Shown here piece after piece: positions 1-14,639 of a DNA stretch of 64,000 nucleotides. How positions within the stretch are numbered: the stretch's first letter is position 1; every line of letters begins with the position of its first letter. The DNA comes from Unio delphinus (taxonomy: Eukaryota; Mollusca; Bivalvia; Unionida; Unionidae): NCBI GenBank assembly GCA_029339505.1, contig JAQISU010000109.1, forward strand, positions 834,001 through 898,000. Direction: 5' to 3'. The notes below the pieces were generated by a model. It was not told the DNA's origin. It did not search any database and was given only the letters and a program-made list of their open reading frames with translations. The translations under genes were made by a program, and so were the position numbers.

Positions 1-1599
1 TGTTTGTTTGGACAATTACCAATGAGGATAAAACTATGCACAGTTATATCCGGTTGTGAAATTGTCCTTCAAGTTTTATAGGCAAATAATAATGGCGCCC
101 ACATCGAGTGTTGAACTTGTGGTTGCTCTCCAGAAAAAGACAATTGTCTAGCCTCAATACTTGCCCCACTTGCCCGACGAATACAAACCTATGCATGCAT
201 GGGGATTTTGGGGGATTTCATATTTCAAAAAGAAGATGCAAACTTTCCGTCAATGCGAAAGGTTAGACGTCATAAAGGCATTTAGCTATAGGTCTCAATG
301 ATGATAATTTGATTTACTTACTTTTTATGACGTATATTCACTTTTTTAGCTCTTCGTCAATCAATATTCCTTAGAAAAGCATAGTATTGACGCAGAGAGA
401 AATGCATATGACAAAATCAGTGGTATAGAATGTTGACACTTTCAGACTAACCAATTAAGTAAGAGGTGTGATCCAGTTTAAACCAGATTCAATGTCACGC
501 TTCGAAATCACAATGAAAGCGACGCGTATTGGAAACATTAAAGTAGCCCCAGCACGTTTAGTGGAAACATTAAAGTAGCCCCAGCACGTTTAGTGGAAAC
601 ATTAAAGTAGCCCCAGCACGTTTAGTGATTAGATCGACTTGTCTTGATCCATTTTAGTTCCAGTTTGCAAATGTAAAAGTCTATAGCAATCAAATTCTTT
701 ATCTGGAAGTCTTACGATGACAACAACAGTGTTCATCACTCAATAACCAGCAATGAACAGACTTTGGTAAAACTATGTGAGTACATGCATTCCATTTTAG
801 AACAACAAAGAATGTCTTATTTAAAACCAGTAAAGGCGCATATATGACTACATTGACATATACTTTATTCTGAAATGTTTCCACTTTTTCCTGTAACATG
901 TTAAATTTACAATATACTATTTATAAATATAAATATAATAGAAACAGATGTACATCACGTGGTTGATCGAAATGATCTGTGCATTTGTGGGATAGTCAGC
1001 TGACATGAATAGAGATACTGTTTGGCAGTGCAGATCAATCTGTCCAAGGATAAAATTTACATTGTAGACGTTAACATTAATCATTTTATTTCAATTTTTC
1101 AATTATTTCTTACTTTAATCTAAGGTTGCAATATCAGAAGACAGATTTTCATTTATAATTTGACCTTTTACACATAATCCTATAGATTTCAGTTATATTT
1201 CGAGACTCAAGAAGGCAACTGTCAAAATGTTGTCACGATAATTTATGTAATATTACAATATCCATATAATTAATTTTTTTTAATTAGTCTTTGCCACCAA
1301 AGCAAATGACAAGTCGATGCACATTTGTATGAAATTGAAATGGAATCTATTGTCTATTTTTCTCCCCCGTTTTATTCAGGTAAGTAACTCGTTCATATTA
1401 CTTGACAGTAATAATGTTTTCATATTAATGGAATACACCTGGAAATAATAATGTCGCTGTCTGTCACATACAAAACATGACAATCAGTTGATATTTGGAA
1501 CCAACAAACTCAGTCTGTTCGTACATTATTCAGTGACTCCTCAATGTATCAATTGCTTACGAGATTATGGAACTATGGCCTCATTATTTCTGCAAAATA
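1..1599. other. AT-rich non-coding stretch
   Basis: I see no protein-like reading frame, RNA gene or transposon signature here apart from the small triplicated repeat listed separately. The only reading frame over 60 codons that lies wholly inside, on the minus strand near 699-899, has no recognisable domain and no splice context. Confidence 0.5.
531..626. repeat. 32-bp tandem repeat, three copies
   Basis: Three adjacent, essentially identical 32-bp units start at 531, 563 and 595. Each contains GGAAACATTAAAGTAGCCCC followed by AGCACGTTTAGT. The exact identity suggests a recent local expansion. Confidence 0.9.
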
Positions 1600-1695
1600 A
1601 ACACACACACATACATACATACACACACGCATACATACATACATACATACATACATACATACATACATACATACATACATACATACATACATACA
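1600..1695. repeat. (ACAT)n microsatellite
   Basis: An AC-rich start (ACACACAC with one ACGC interruption) passes into a pure ACAT tetranucleotide run. Long open frames of repeated YIHT or YVCM type across it are repeat artefacts. Confidence 0.95.
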
Positions 1696-1759
1696 TTTTA
1701 AAATAGTTTTGCATGTTACTTGATTTTAAAAAAATGTTAGTGCGTATAATTACGTCCAT

Positions 1760-1760
<1 letters not shown>

Positions 1761-1853
<93 letters not shown>
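1761..1853. repeat. (AT)n-(GT)n compound microsatellite
   Basis: A pure AT dinucleotide run of about 56 bp changes directly to a pure GT run of about 36 bp at 1817. The shared T and purine alternation suggests one run arose from the other by substitution and slippage. Confidence 0.95.
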
Positions 1854-1855
<2 letters not shown>

Positions 1856-3289
1856 ACTTCATTAGAGGTTTTCATATTATTCATTTTCATCTTAATTTGT
1901 TAAAATTTACAGTCCATTAGTTAGCGCTTATTGAAGTATTTAGTTGAATGCTGATTTGTGGCAATTCTTGCTAGCAATGTGTGAGAGGATGAGACGACGT
2001 AGATTTAGTGAATTTAAACTTATTTTTACAACCATACAATAACTGCCATTCCAATGATTGCAATCATCGAATCAATGACATACCAGCTTAAATTGAAACG
2101 AGATTCAGTTAAACCTTGCTTGCATTATTTATAATATTTTCAGAAATTCTTACAAACATTTCTTATAAATAAATTCTTATGCCTTTTTAATACTTTCCTT
2201 GCAACCCCATTTTATTACATATAATCAGGAAATGTATCTAATTATTTCAGCAATGACAAAATACTGAACTGGAATCATGGTAACGTTCTACATGACATAT
2301 CTTTACTGAATGGTGAATCTTACCACATTCACACTGATTATCAAGTTTGGCAATTTATTTCAGGAATATCAATCGCATCCATTTTTGTAAATTATTTCAG
2401 AAAAGCCAAATAAGTATCATACATTTTCCGTACATTAGTCATCTAATTTGATGCATTTTTTGTCATGTTTACTTGTTAATCAAATTTAAAATCGTCATAC
2501 CATATTTTCCATTGATGAGCGTCTCTCTTCAGGTATATTATTCAGGCCACCCTGTTAATCCAATACATATGTACCCCTGACACAAGTCATTCACAAAGTA
2601 GAATTGGACAAAGAATAATCAGGTCATAAACGGACACACTACAAATATTACTGTACAAAATTACTCGTGTCGTTGTTACACATGGTTTCACTTTCAATGG
2701 GGTCGCGTTTAGGGCAACACACTTGATTTCACTTTCAATGGATCGAATTTAGAGTAAAATGCGCCATAATCACTGCATACTATTAGACTGCACCACATTT
2801 CAATTCTTTCCTCACATTTTTCATGTTAATTGCTGGTCCTGCATATCATTTTACAACGATATGTACTAAGGAGTGGTAGAATACTTTTTAGTTTTCATAA
2901 GTATTACTTTTTTTTCATTTTGTTTTAAGATTTATAAGAAATTGCGTCTTTTTGTTTCTACTAAGGATACTGTTCTAAAATGTTTGAAATCGGTAATGTC
3001 AGAACGTTCAACTAAAATAGCCTTGGATAATTATATATCAAATTAGTTTACTAAATCTGAAGCAAAACAGAATATCCTAACGCTTTGTCATTTTAAAATA
3101 TTTACCAATCCCTTCAGCCTATCCTACCAAAAGTAATTTGAAATAAATCACTTTGGAGGACACGTACAAACCATTGTTGCCAAAGTTATTTAGATCATGA
3201 AAAACGGTTAGAGTTTGATATCTTAAGAACTCACACGCTCGAACGCACACGCCAAAGTTAGAATATAACAAACTGAAGCAAGTATAGCC
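1854..3289. other. Non-coding stretch
   Basis: No gene is recognisable. The only internal structure I noticed is a short imperfect duplication around 2680-2760, where the phrase TTTCACTTTCAATGG occurs twice about 42 bp apart. Confidence 0.45.
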
Positions 3290-3492
3290 ATACATACCTA
3301 CATACATACCTACATACATACCAACCTACCTACCTACCTACCTACCTGCATGCATGCATGCATGCATGCATACATACATACATACATACATACATACATA
3401 CATACATACATACATACATACATACATACATACATACATACATACATACATACATACATACATACATACGTACATACGTACATATATACATA
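3290..3492. repeat. CATA/CCTA/CATG compound microsatellite
   Basis: Mixed CATA and CCTA tetranucleotides give way to a CATG run near 3345-3368, then a long pure CATA run to about 3470, with GTACATAC variants at the end. Confidence 0.95.
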
Positions 3493-3543
3493 CTGATTGA
3501 TAGACAGACAGACAGATTGACAAACGGACCGATTGATAGTTTT

Positions 3544-4734
<1,191 letters not shown>

Positions 4735-6335
4735 ATTGCTATATAAGTATATTACCGTATCATTGCAATGTACATATATTATGTAATACCACTGCTATGT
4801 AATTATATTACCTAAGATCATTGATATATAATTATATTACCTAATATCACTGCTCTGTAATTATGTTACCTAATATGGTTGTTACGTAATTATCTTACGT
4901 AATATTATTTTTACGTAATTTGTTACCTAATTTAATTAATATGAAATTATATTGCCTAATTGTATTGCTATGTAGTTATGTTACCTAATATCATAGCTTC
5001 GTAATTATGTTACCTAATATCATTGCCATGTTATTGTTACCTAATTTCATTGCTAGGGAAATATGTTGCCTAATATCATTGCTATGTATTTGTGTTGCCT
5101 AATATTATTGTTACGTAATTATTTTACCTAACAGCATTACTATGTAGTTATGTTACATAATATGCTTGCTCTGTAATTATAATACCTAATATAAGTTCTA
5201 CGCAGTTATGTAAACTTATTGAATTTATATGTAATTATGTTGCCTAATTGCATTGCTATGTAATAATGTTACCTAATATAATTGCTATGTAATTGTGTTA
5301 ATTAATCTGATTGTTGCTTTATTATGCTACCTATCATTGTATTGAAATTATGTTAGCTAATATCATTGTCATATAATTATGTTACCTAATTTCATTGTTA
5401 GGTAATATCTGTTGACTAATATCAATGCTATGCAATTATTTTACCTATTATCATTTATAAACAATTAGAATACCTAATATCATTGCCACGTAATTTTGTT
5501 GCCTAATATCATTGTTACGTCATTATGTTAACTTATTTCATTGAAATATAATTATATTATCTAATTTCATTACTATGATAATATATTGCCTAATATCATG
5601 TATACGTAAATACATTACCTCATATCATTATTATGTAATTATGCTACCTAATATCACTGCTATGCAATTAGGTTTCCTAATATTATTGTCACGTAATTAA
5701 GTTCCCTGATAGCATTGTTACGAAATTGTGTTACCTAATATCTATATTATATTGCCTGTTATCATTGATATACAATCATGTTCCCGAATATTATTAGTAT
5801 AAAATTAGTATGCTTAATAAAATTGTGACGTAATTATGTTGCTTAATAACATTGTTACGTAGTTATGGTACCTAACTTTAGTCCTATGTAATTATGTTGC
5901 CTAATTTCATTGCTATGTAATTATGCTACCTAATATCATTGCTATGTAATTATATTACGTAATATCATTGTAACGATATTATTTTACCTAAGATCGTTGT
6001 TATGTAATTATATTACCTAGTATCATTGTTATGTAATTATGTTGCATACTATCATTGTTACGTAATTATATTACCTAAGATCATTGTTATGTATTTATTT
6101 TAAATCATTGTTACGTAATTATGTTACGTAATATCATTGTTGCTTAACTGTGTTACTTAATATTGTTACGTAGTTATGTTATCTAATATCATTGCTATGT
6201 AAATATGTTAAAATCAGTATTCTGTAAATATATGACCTAATATCCTCGTTGCATTATGTTGCCTAATGACATTGATATGCAATTATGTTGCCTAATATAA
6301 TTGTTACCTAATTATGTTACCTAATATCATAGTGA
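4735..6335. repeat. Degenerate 29-30 bp satellite, about 50 copies
   Basis: The phrase TAATTATGTTACCTAATATC recurs with many substitutions every 29-30 bp, usually followed by ATTGCTATG or ATTGTTACG. Individual units differ by several bases and small indels, so this array is much older than the homogeneous arrays further right. No reading frame spans it. Confidence 0.9.
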
Positions 6336-6585
6336 TTTAAACAAAGAAGCTCTTACGTCTTCCAATTCGACAGCTTATTCACAGAAACCGTATTTTCACT
6401 TTTCTTTACGCAATGCAAGCAAAACTATAAACAACTTTATTCATTAATTGTTTATTGTTTTAGGTTTGAGATTTCCATGTGTACTGAGTAACCTCATCGC
6501 CTTATTCTCTTAATTGATAATTAACGAAGCACTTTGTTTTACAAAACCGACAGATCAGTCAATTGTCTCGTTTCTCGTAGAAACC

Positions 6586-6740
6586 GAGGTGGTTTGTTGC
6601 TGCCAGCGTGCTGGACTGCAAAGGTGTAGGTTCGAATCCTACCATCGAATCAGCCCCTGTTGGCTACTGTGGTGCCCTTGGGCAATACCCTTTAGTCATA
6701 TTTCTTCAACACTAAATAGTCTATAAATGTTGATTCACCG
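6586..6740 (+). mobile_element. tRNA-derived SINE-like fragment
   Basis: A good RNA polymerase III B box, GGTTCGAATCC, lies at 6629-6639. It is preceded by a tRNA-like stretch (GCGTGCTGGACTGCAAAGG) and a degraded A-box region near 6590. The body downstream contains CCCTTGGGCAATACCCTTTA, which resembles the conserved CCTTGGGCAAGGCACTT segment of many animal tRNA-SINEs. The head does not fold into a convincing complete cloverleaf, so I do not call a functional tRNA. The exact 3' end is unclear. Confidence 0.6.
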
Positions 6741-7361
6741 TTAGGTCAGCAAACCAAACTAAATAGTACTGAGATACGAAACTTAAGCCCACGAGAATTC
6801 TAGAATATAAGCCATGTTTTGTCTAACGGTACAAATAGTGAGATTATTTAAGCTTGTGTTATAACTGCTAAGCAAATAACGGGAAGAGATAAAACCAATA
6901 TTGGATATAACTTAAATAGGTGGTTCCTTATGAAATCTTTTTTAAAAAAACATATATGAAGCAAAAAAAAAAATCATGCAAATTGGTTAATTTATGGCAC
7001 GATGAAAGAACATTTATCTCACTGTGAAAGTAAAGTTATCGCACGGTATAAGGAAATTTATTGCACGGTGAAAGGAACGTTAGTAAATGAATAATTGACT
7101 CATTTTTCGTGCAAGATTTGAACATAAATTGTGCGAGACATTAAATGAAGGGTATCTACAGAAATACGGTTTCTTGTGAATAAAATGTGAAATAGCAGTA
7201 TTTATGTTTTGAAGGTCATTGAGAATCATAAACCATATCCATTAAAATTCCAGTTAGACAACACGCCACATATGTTACCTTTTGGGATTGAAGAAGCTAC
7301 TTTGAAGCATTCTAGGCATGAAATATAGGTATTTCTTTAATCATTATTAAATACCAATTAC
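6741..7361. other. Non-coding stretch before the 27-bp array
   Basis: AT-rich, with short A runs near 6945-6975 and a weak repeat of the phrase GCACGGTGAAAGGAACGTT (around 6995-7080). No gene is recognised. Confidence 0.4.
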
Positions 7362-8555
7362 TGGTAATGATTTCAGTATATTGCATACTGGTAATGATTT
7401 CAATGTATTGCATAATGGTAATGTTTTCAATGTAATGCTTGCTAGTAATGTTTTTAATGTAATGCATGCTAGTAATGTTTTCAATGTAATGCATGCTAGT
7501 AATGTTTTCAATGTATTGCATAATGGTATTGTTTTCAATGTAATGCATACTGGTAATGTTTTCAATGTATTGCATACTGGTAATGTTTTCAATGTATTGC
7601 ATACAGGTAATGTTTTCAATATATTGAATACTGGTAATGTTTTCAATGTATTGCATAATGGTAATGTTTTCAATGTAATGCATACTTGTAATGTTTTCAA
7701 TGTAATGCATACTAGTAATGTTTTCAAGGTATTGCATACTGGTAATGTTTTCAATGTAATGCATACTGGTAATGCTTTCAATGTAATACTTGCTAGTAAT
7801 GTTTTTAATGTAATGCATGCTAGTAATGTTTTCAATGTAATGCATGCTAGTAATGTTTTCAATGTATTGCATAATGGTATTGTTTTCAATGTAATGCATA
7901 CTAGTAATGTTTTCAATGTATTGCATAATGGTAATGTTTTCAATGTAATGCATGCTAGTAATGTTTTCAATGTATTGCATAATGGTATTGTTTTCAATGT
8001 AATGCATACTAGTAATGTTTTCAATGTATTGCATAATGGTAATGTTTTCAATGTAATGCATGCTAGTAATGTTTTCAATGTATTGCATAATGGTATTGTT
8101 TTCAATGTAATGCATACTAGTAATGTTTTCAATGTAATGCATACTGGTAATGTTTTCAAGGTATTACATAAAGGTAATGTTTTCAAGGCATTGCATAATG
8201 GTAATGTTTTCAATGTATTGCATAATGGTAATGTTTTCAATGTAATGCATACTGGTAATGTTTTCAATGTAATGCATACTGGTAATGTTTTCAATGTATT
8301 GAATTCTGGTAATGTTTTCAATGTAATGCATACTAGTAATGTTTTCAATGTAATGCATACTGGTAATGTTTTCAATGTATTGCATACAGGTAATGTTTTC
8401 AATATATTGAATACTGGTAATGTTTTCAATGTATTGCATACTGGTAATGTTTTCAATGTATTGCATAATGGTAATGTTTTCAAGGTATTGAATACTGGTA
8501 ATGTTTTCAAGGTATTGCATACTGATGATGCTTTCAATGCACTAAATACTGATTA
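7362..8555. repeat. 27-bp minisatellite, about 44 copies
   Basis: The unit reads GGTAATGTTTTCAATGTATT followed by GCATACT, with common variants (GCATAAT, GCATGCT, AATGC for ATTGC). The 27-bp period is a multiple of three and lacks stops in several frames, so long frames of 276, 396 and 391 codons appear on both strands. They are repeat artefacts. Variant units occur in repeated order, for example around 7860-8130, which shows multi-unit duplications. The array lies just 3' of the Msx gene, beyond its likely polyadenylation site. Confidence 0.95.
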
Positions 8556-8564
8556 AACTTTCAT

Positions 8565-8568
<4 letters not shown>

Positions 8569-8650
<82 letters not shown>

Positions 8651-8661
8651 GTGTGTGTGTA
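8569..8661. repeat. (AT)n-(GT)n microsatellite
   Basis: About 78 bp of pure AT are followed by a short GT run. It sits between the 27-bp minisatellite and the 3' end of the Msx gene. Confidence 0.95.
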
Positions 8662-8683
8662 ACAAATGTTCCAGTTTATATAC

Positions 8684-8689
8684 TTTATT
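8684..8689 (-). terminator. Candidate polyadenylation signal of the Msx gene
   Basis: The minus strand reads AATAAA here, about 185 bp after the Msx stop codon. This is the first canonical signal I found downstream of the stop and would give a short 3' UTR ending before the microsatellites. It is a sequence match only. Confidence 0.45.
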
Positions 8690-8874
8690 GTGACGTTTAC
8701 AACAGGCATCATTTTCGAAGCAGAACATTATTGTCATAACTTTGTTTTCACTGCGTAAGTGTTGATATACATATACAACACCAATATTAATATACAGTTC
8801 CAGATTGTTATATAAAACACAAATGTAAATATGTAAATATACACTTCCGTGTTGGTATAAATAAAACGCCAATG

Positions 8875-9300
<426 letters not shown>

Positions 9301-10312
9301 TTAAATTCAAAGAAATAGAATGTGGATATAACAGGCAGGATATTATTTCTATTATCTTGCTAAAAAACGAATTAGTGAAATTACCATTGTATTTTCTTAA
9401 TTAATATATGGTATGTAACTGATGTGGTTTGTTTTTCCAGACTAATATCTTGTGTATGTTTTTATTATTATTCCATATATGGACATTTGAAACTGAGCAA
9501 GTATATAAGTAAACTCTGCAATTAAAACAAATTTGAAAAGGATAGATGGTAGTGGCAAAATAAGGAGATATCACATGAATAACTTCCAAACGAGACTTGT
9601 AGAAACTAGTCATCAATTCAGTTTATTTCCTAACCTCTGATAATCAGCTATGTCACTAACTTTTATCCGTTTCAAATTTGTTTTTAATTGCATTGTTTTA
9701 TTACATAACTACTTAGTTATCAAGTAACAACATGAGATTGAATAATTATTTATTTGATTATACTTCCAGAAACTAAAAGTGCGGTACAAAGCAATAAACA
9801 AACAATAAACACGCCAGATTTATCATTCGCATATTGTAGTTCACTTGACCGGCACATAACCTTAACAAAACTAGAACAGATTTTTTCTTGTGCAAATGTA
9901 GCCACCTACAAAATACGAAACACTTTTTCATTTGCATGTTATACGGTGAACAAGGTCTTGAGATGTTTAAAACCTTCGTACGCGTACGCAGTTAACATAT
10001 GATATATTTGAAAAGGATGGTTTTTAAACAGCGAATGTGAAAGGGTCTTCGCAGGTTTTTTTTATCAAGTAAATAAAACTGAAGTTGTGAAAGATCATCC
10101 GCGATTGCTAGAAATTAATTTGAAAAAAAAATCTGAAAACACGATGTAATCAGTCGAGGTACCTATAACTAATTTCTTGAAGAACGTCCTTCTGTCTTTT
10201 TTAAAAATTATTATAAACGTTTTGAAAAATAAAATACTCAATAATTGTAAGAATTTTGAAAGAAATATGATTAAATTGACAATATAATTTCGATCTCGTC
10301 AAATTGCACTTT

Positions 10313-10870
10313 GGGGCTATCCGCCCGCATGTCCGCAATCCGCCCGCATGTCCGCAATTATAACTAAGAAACCGAACAATACAAAAATCGGTATAAACTG
10401 GTCTGCCGTTAAATCGCACATTTGGGCTATCTACCTGCAGTGGCGTCGCTATGGAAGGGGGTGGGTGCGGACCGCACCGCGTGACACCAAAAAGACTGTC
10501 TATCAAAAAGTGAAGTGTTTCGGCAGAAATTTATTATCTTTTTAAAACATATCTCTGCAGTTAGTTATAACCACAGAAACATATTTTGTACCACATGTAC
10601 TGTAAACAATTTACCTACAAGGCTAAAACTCCATCGGGGTGACACAATGAGTTACCGCACTGGGTGACACCAACCCTAGTGACGCCCCCTTCCGCCTGCA
10701 TGTCCGCTGTTATAACGAACAATCCGAACAATAAAAAACCGGTACAGGTCAGCCGTCCAATCGCACATCGGTTCTATCCGTCTGCATGTTCGCAATTATG
10801 ACCAACAATCCGAACAATAACAAGATTGGTAGACTGCTCAGCCATCCTTTTAGTTTGCACATCGCAGTTG
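10313..10870. repeat. Roughly 100-bp tandem repeat interrupted by a MITE
   Basis: Units contain CCGCCTGCATGTCCGCAATT, a variable AACCGAACAATA phrase and TCGCACATTTGGGCTATC. Parts of about four units are visible (10313-10439 and about 10692-10870). The array is split by the element at 10440-10686, which landed inside a TATCTACCTGCA / CCGCCTGCA segment. Confidence 0.8.
10440..10686. mobile_element. MITE-like element with GGCGTCRCTA terminal inverted repeats (copy 1)
   Basis: The left end reads GGCGTCGCTATGG and the right end is its inverse (CCCTAGTGACGCC). Internally it has the phrase GGGTGACACC and GTGCGGACCGCACC. It interrupts a tandem repeat. The hexamer CCTGCA is present on both sides (10434-10439 and 10694-10699), a possible target duplication offset by a few bases on the right. 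It has no coding capacity. A second copy lies at 25072-25392. The superfamily is unknown to me. Confidence 0.75.
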
Positions 10871-11024
10871 TCATGCACAATACTAAGAATCAGTATAGAC
10901 TGGTTAGCTTGCATTTTCATATTCAAATGTATTCATCTTGATATGATTTCTTCTTCAAGTCAGTTCATTTTATCTCAAGATGCAATTTCATATATTAATT
11001 ACTACTTCTCTTTATAAGTATCGA

Positions 11025-11835
11025 TAACACACAGAGCTAATCCATGCCTACTTAATCACGATATCAAAAAGATCTTTTGCAACCATCAATACACATAGTT
11101 AATCCAATCATAAATAATCAAAATATCAAATTCGATCTTTTGTAAGCAACAACACACTGAGCTAATCCGTGCTTAACTACTAACGATATCAAATCGATTA
11201 TTTGTTACTAACAACACACGGAGCTAATCCCTGCCTAAATAATAACGATATCAAATCGATTATTTGTTACTAACAACACATGGAGCTAATCCCTGCCTAA
11301 ATAATAACGATATCAAATCGATTATTTGTTACTAACAACACAATGAGGTGATCCACGCCTAAATCGTCAGTCAGTCAAATCGATTTTTCAAAAGCAACAA
11401 CACACACACACGTTTAATCCATAACTAAATTTTCACATAATCAAATCGATGTTTTATAATAAAAAATACAAGGCACTAATCCACATCTAAATGATAATAC
11501 GATCAAATATATATTTTATACGAACACCATACGGTGTTAATCTACAATTAAATAATAACACAATCAAATCTATATTTATAACTAACAAGACACCGCGCTA
11601 ATCCACACCTATATTGTCACACAATCAAATCAATATTTTGTAATCAATAACACGCGGCACTTTTCCACATCTAAATGGTCACACGGTCAGATAAATATCT
11701 TATAACCAAGAAACACGCTAAGCTAATCCACAATTAAATAATCACCCAGTCAAATCGATATTTTGTAACCAACAACACTCGGAACTAATCCACACCTAAG
11801 TCGTCACAATATCAACACTGTATTTTATAATCAAC
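11025..11835. repeat. Roughly 62-bp tandem repeat, about 13 copies
   Basis: Units share AACACACGGAGCTAATCC and CGATATCAAATCGATTATTT phrases. Central units (11160-11340) are almost identical while the outer ones are eroded, the pattern expected when exchange homogenises the middle of an array. Confidence 0.9.
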
Positions 11836-12205
11836 AATCAGTCACCAAAGCAACACAAAATATTTAACACGCTTTCGTTTGTGACCCATAACTCAACACA
11901 TACATTCAGTACTACTACAGTGCAGACGCTTTATATACTCGTCATTTGTACAACTTGTTACTACATCAGTTGCGATAATCTCTGGATAACGGGAATTTAG
12001 ACGTCGCAGTATTACACACTGGGTACGGTACCTAACGTACTTTGAGTTAGGAAAAGAAAGAAATGTAGATACAAAATATTACATCTTTGTAAGAATATGA
12101 AGTTATTAAATCATCCGATGTCTGATATATTATTAATTTGAGTTCATTCATAAAGAGTGTATTCTCTTCAACAGTATCAGTAACGATCGTTACTTTTTCT
12201 AATTT

Positions 12206-12219
12206 CATTATTATTATTA

Positions 12220-12268
<49 letters not shown>
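12206..12268. repeat. (TTA)n microsatellite
   Basis: A nearly pure ATT/TTA trinucleotide run, with related TTG/TTA-rich sequence continuing to about 12350. Confidence 0.95.
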
Positions 12269-12269
<1 letters not shown>

Positions 12270-12540
12270 ATATATCATTATTATTATTGTTGTTGTTATT
12301 TTTATTTTTAATGATAGTGTTGTTATTGTTGTAATATATTATGTATTGTTGTTGTCCTTGTACGTTTTATTGTCTTACATATCACAATATTACATGTAGC
12401 TAATTTAATATGCTATTTAGTGAAATATATTTTCTCAGTTTAAAACTTGTGTGCTTTCAGAATGCAATTTCAATCAAATTAAAATTAATGTTATTCTTTT
12501 TGATTGCACATTTAATCACTTTCTAATGAAGGTTATCCTT

Positions 12541-14625
12541 TAGTATACCTATCCAATCAAACATTTTGATTGAACGCAATGATTTTAGTATGCCTATCCA
12601 ATCAAACATTTTGATTGAACGCAATGATTTTAGTATACCTATCCAATCAAACATTTTGATTGAACGCAATGCTTTTAGCATGCCTATCCAATCAAACATT
12701 TTAATTGAACGCAATGCTTTTAGTATACCTATCCAATCAAACATTTTAATTGAACGCAGTTCTTTTAGTATACCTATCCAATCAAACATTTTAATTGAAC
12801 GCAATGCTTTTATTATACCTATCCAATCAAACATTTTAATTGAACGCAGTTCTTTTAGTATACCTATCCAATCAAACATTTTAATTGAACGCAATGCTTT
12901 TAGTATACCTATCCAATCAAACATTTTAATTGAACGCAGTTCTTTTAATATACCTATCCAATCAAACATTTTAATTGAACGCAGTTCTTTTAGTATACCT
13001 ATCCAATCAAACATTTTAATTGAACGCAATGCTTTTAGTATACCTATCCAATCAAACATTTTAATTGAACGCAGTTCTTTTAGTATACCTATCCAATCAA
13101 ACATTTTAATTGAACGCAATGCTTTTATTATACCTATCCAATCAAACATTTTAATTGAACGCAATGCTTTTAATATACCTATCCAATCAAACATTTTAAT
13201 TGAACGCAATGCTTTTATTATACCTATCCAATCAAACATTTTAATTGAACGCAATGCTTTTAATATACCTATCCAATCAAACATTTTAATTGAACGCAAT
13301 GCTTTTAATATACCTATCCAATCAAACATTTTAATTGAACGCAATGCTTTTATTATACCTATCCAATCAAACATTTTAATTGAACGCAATGCTTTTAGTA
13401 TACCTATCCAATCAAACATTTTAATTGAACGCAGTGCTTTTAGTATACCTATCCAATCAAACATTTTAATTGAACGCAATGCTTTTAGTATACCTATCCA
13501 ATCAAACATTTTAATTGAACGCAGTGCTTTTATTATACCTATCCAATCAAACATTTTAATTGAACGCAATGCTTTTAGTATACCTATCCAATCAAACATT
13601 TTAATTGAACGCAGTGCTTTTAGTATACCTATCCAATCAAACATTTTAATTGAACGCAGTGCTTTTAGTATACCTATCCAATCAAACATTTTAATTGAAC
13701 GCAATGCTTTTATTATACCTATCCAATCAAACATTTTAATTGAACGCAATGCTTTTAGTATACCTATCCAATCAAACATTTTAATTGAACGCAATGCTTT
13801 TAATATACCTATCCAATCAAACATTTTAATTGAACGCAATGCTTTTATTATACCTATCCAATCAAACATTTTAATTGAACGCAATGCTTTTAATATACCT
13901 ATCCAATCAAACATTTTAATTGAACGCAGTTCTTTTAGTATACCTATCCAATCAAACATTTTAATTGAACGCAGTTCTTTTAGTATACCTATCCAATCAA
14001 ACATTTTAATTGAACGCAATGCTTTTAGTATACCTATCCAATCAAACATTTTAATTGAACGCAGTGCTTTTAGTATACCTATCCAATCAAACATTTTAAT
14101 TGAACGCAATGCTTTTAATATGCCTATCCAATCAAACATTTTAATTGAACGCAATGCTTTTAGTATACCTATCCAATCAAACATTTTAATTGAAAGCAAT
14201 GCTTTTATTATACCTATCCAATCAAACATTTTAATTGAACGCAATGCTTTTAGTATACCTATCCAATCAAACATTTTAATTGAACGCAATGCTTTTATTA
14301 TACCTATCCAATCAAACATTTTAATTGAACGCAGTTCTTTTAGTATACCTATCCAATCAAACATTTTAATTGAAAGCAATGCTTTTATTATACCTATCCA
14401 ATCAAACATTTTAATTGAACGCAATGCTTTTAGTATACCTATCCAATCAAACATTTTAATTGAACGCAATGCTTTTAGTATACCTATCCAATCAAACATT
14501 TTAATTGAACGCAATGCTTTTATTATACCTATCCAATCAAACATTTTAATTGAACGCAGTGCTTTTAGTATACCTATCCAATCAAACATTTTAATTGAAC
14601 GCAATGCTTTTAGTATGCGTATTCA
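12541..14625. repeat. 45-bp minisatellite, about 46 copies, in the Msx intron
   Basis: A very homogeneous 45-bp unit contains ATACCTATCCAATCAAACAT and TTTTAATTGAACGCAATGCT, with a few variant positions (AGT/ATT/AAT before ATACC; CAATGC, CAGTGC or CAGTTC). 45 is a multiple of three and the unit has no stop in one frame on each strand, so reading frames of about 700 codons exist on both strands. They have no start or splice context and overlap each other, so they are artefacts. The array is intronic and would be present in the Msx pre-mRNA. Confidence 0.97.
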
Positions 14626-14639
14626 ATCATTTTACAAGC

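Noticed and set aside
6586..6660. Functional tRNA gene
   Set aside because: Good B box but poor A box, no convincing acceptor stem or cloverleaf, and a SINE-like body follows.
7312..8556. Frames of 276, 396 and 391 codons on both strands
   Set aside because: Products of the 27-bp minisatellite whose period is divisible by three; no unique coding sequence at either end.
12541..14625. Possible CRISPR-like array
   Set aside because: Units are contiguous with no unique spacers, the DNA is animal-like, and no cas genes are present.
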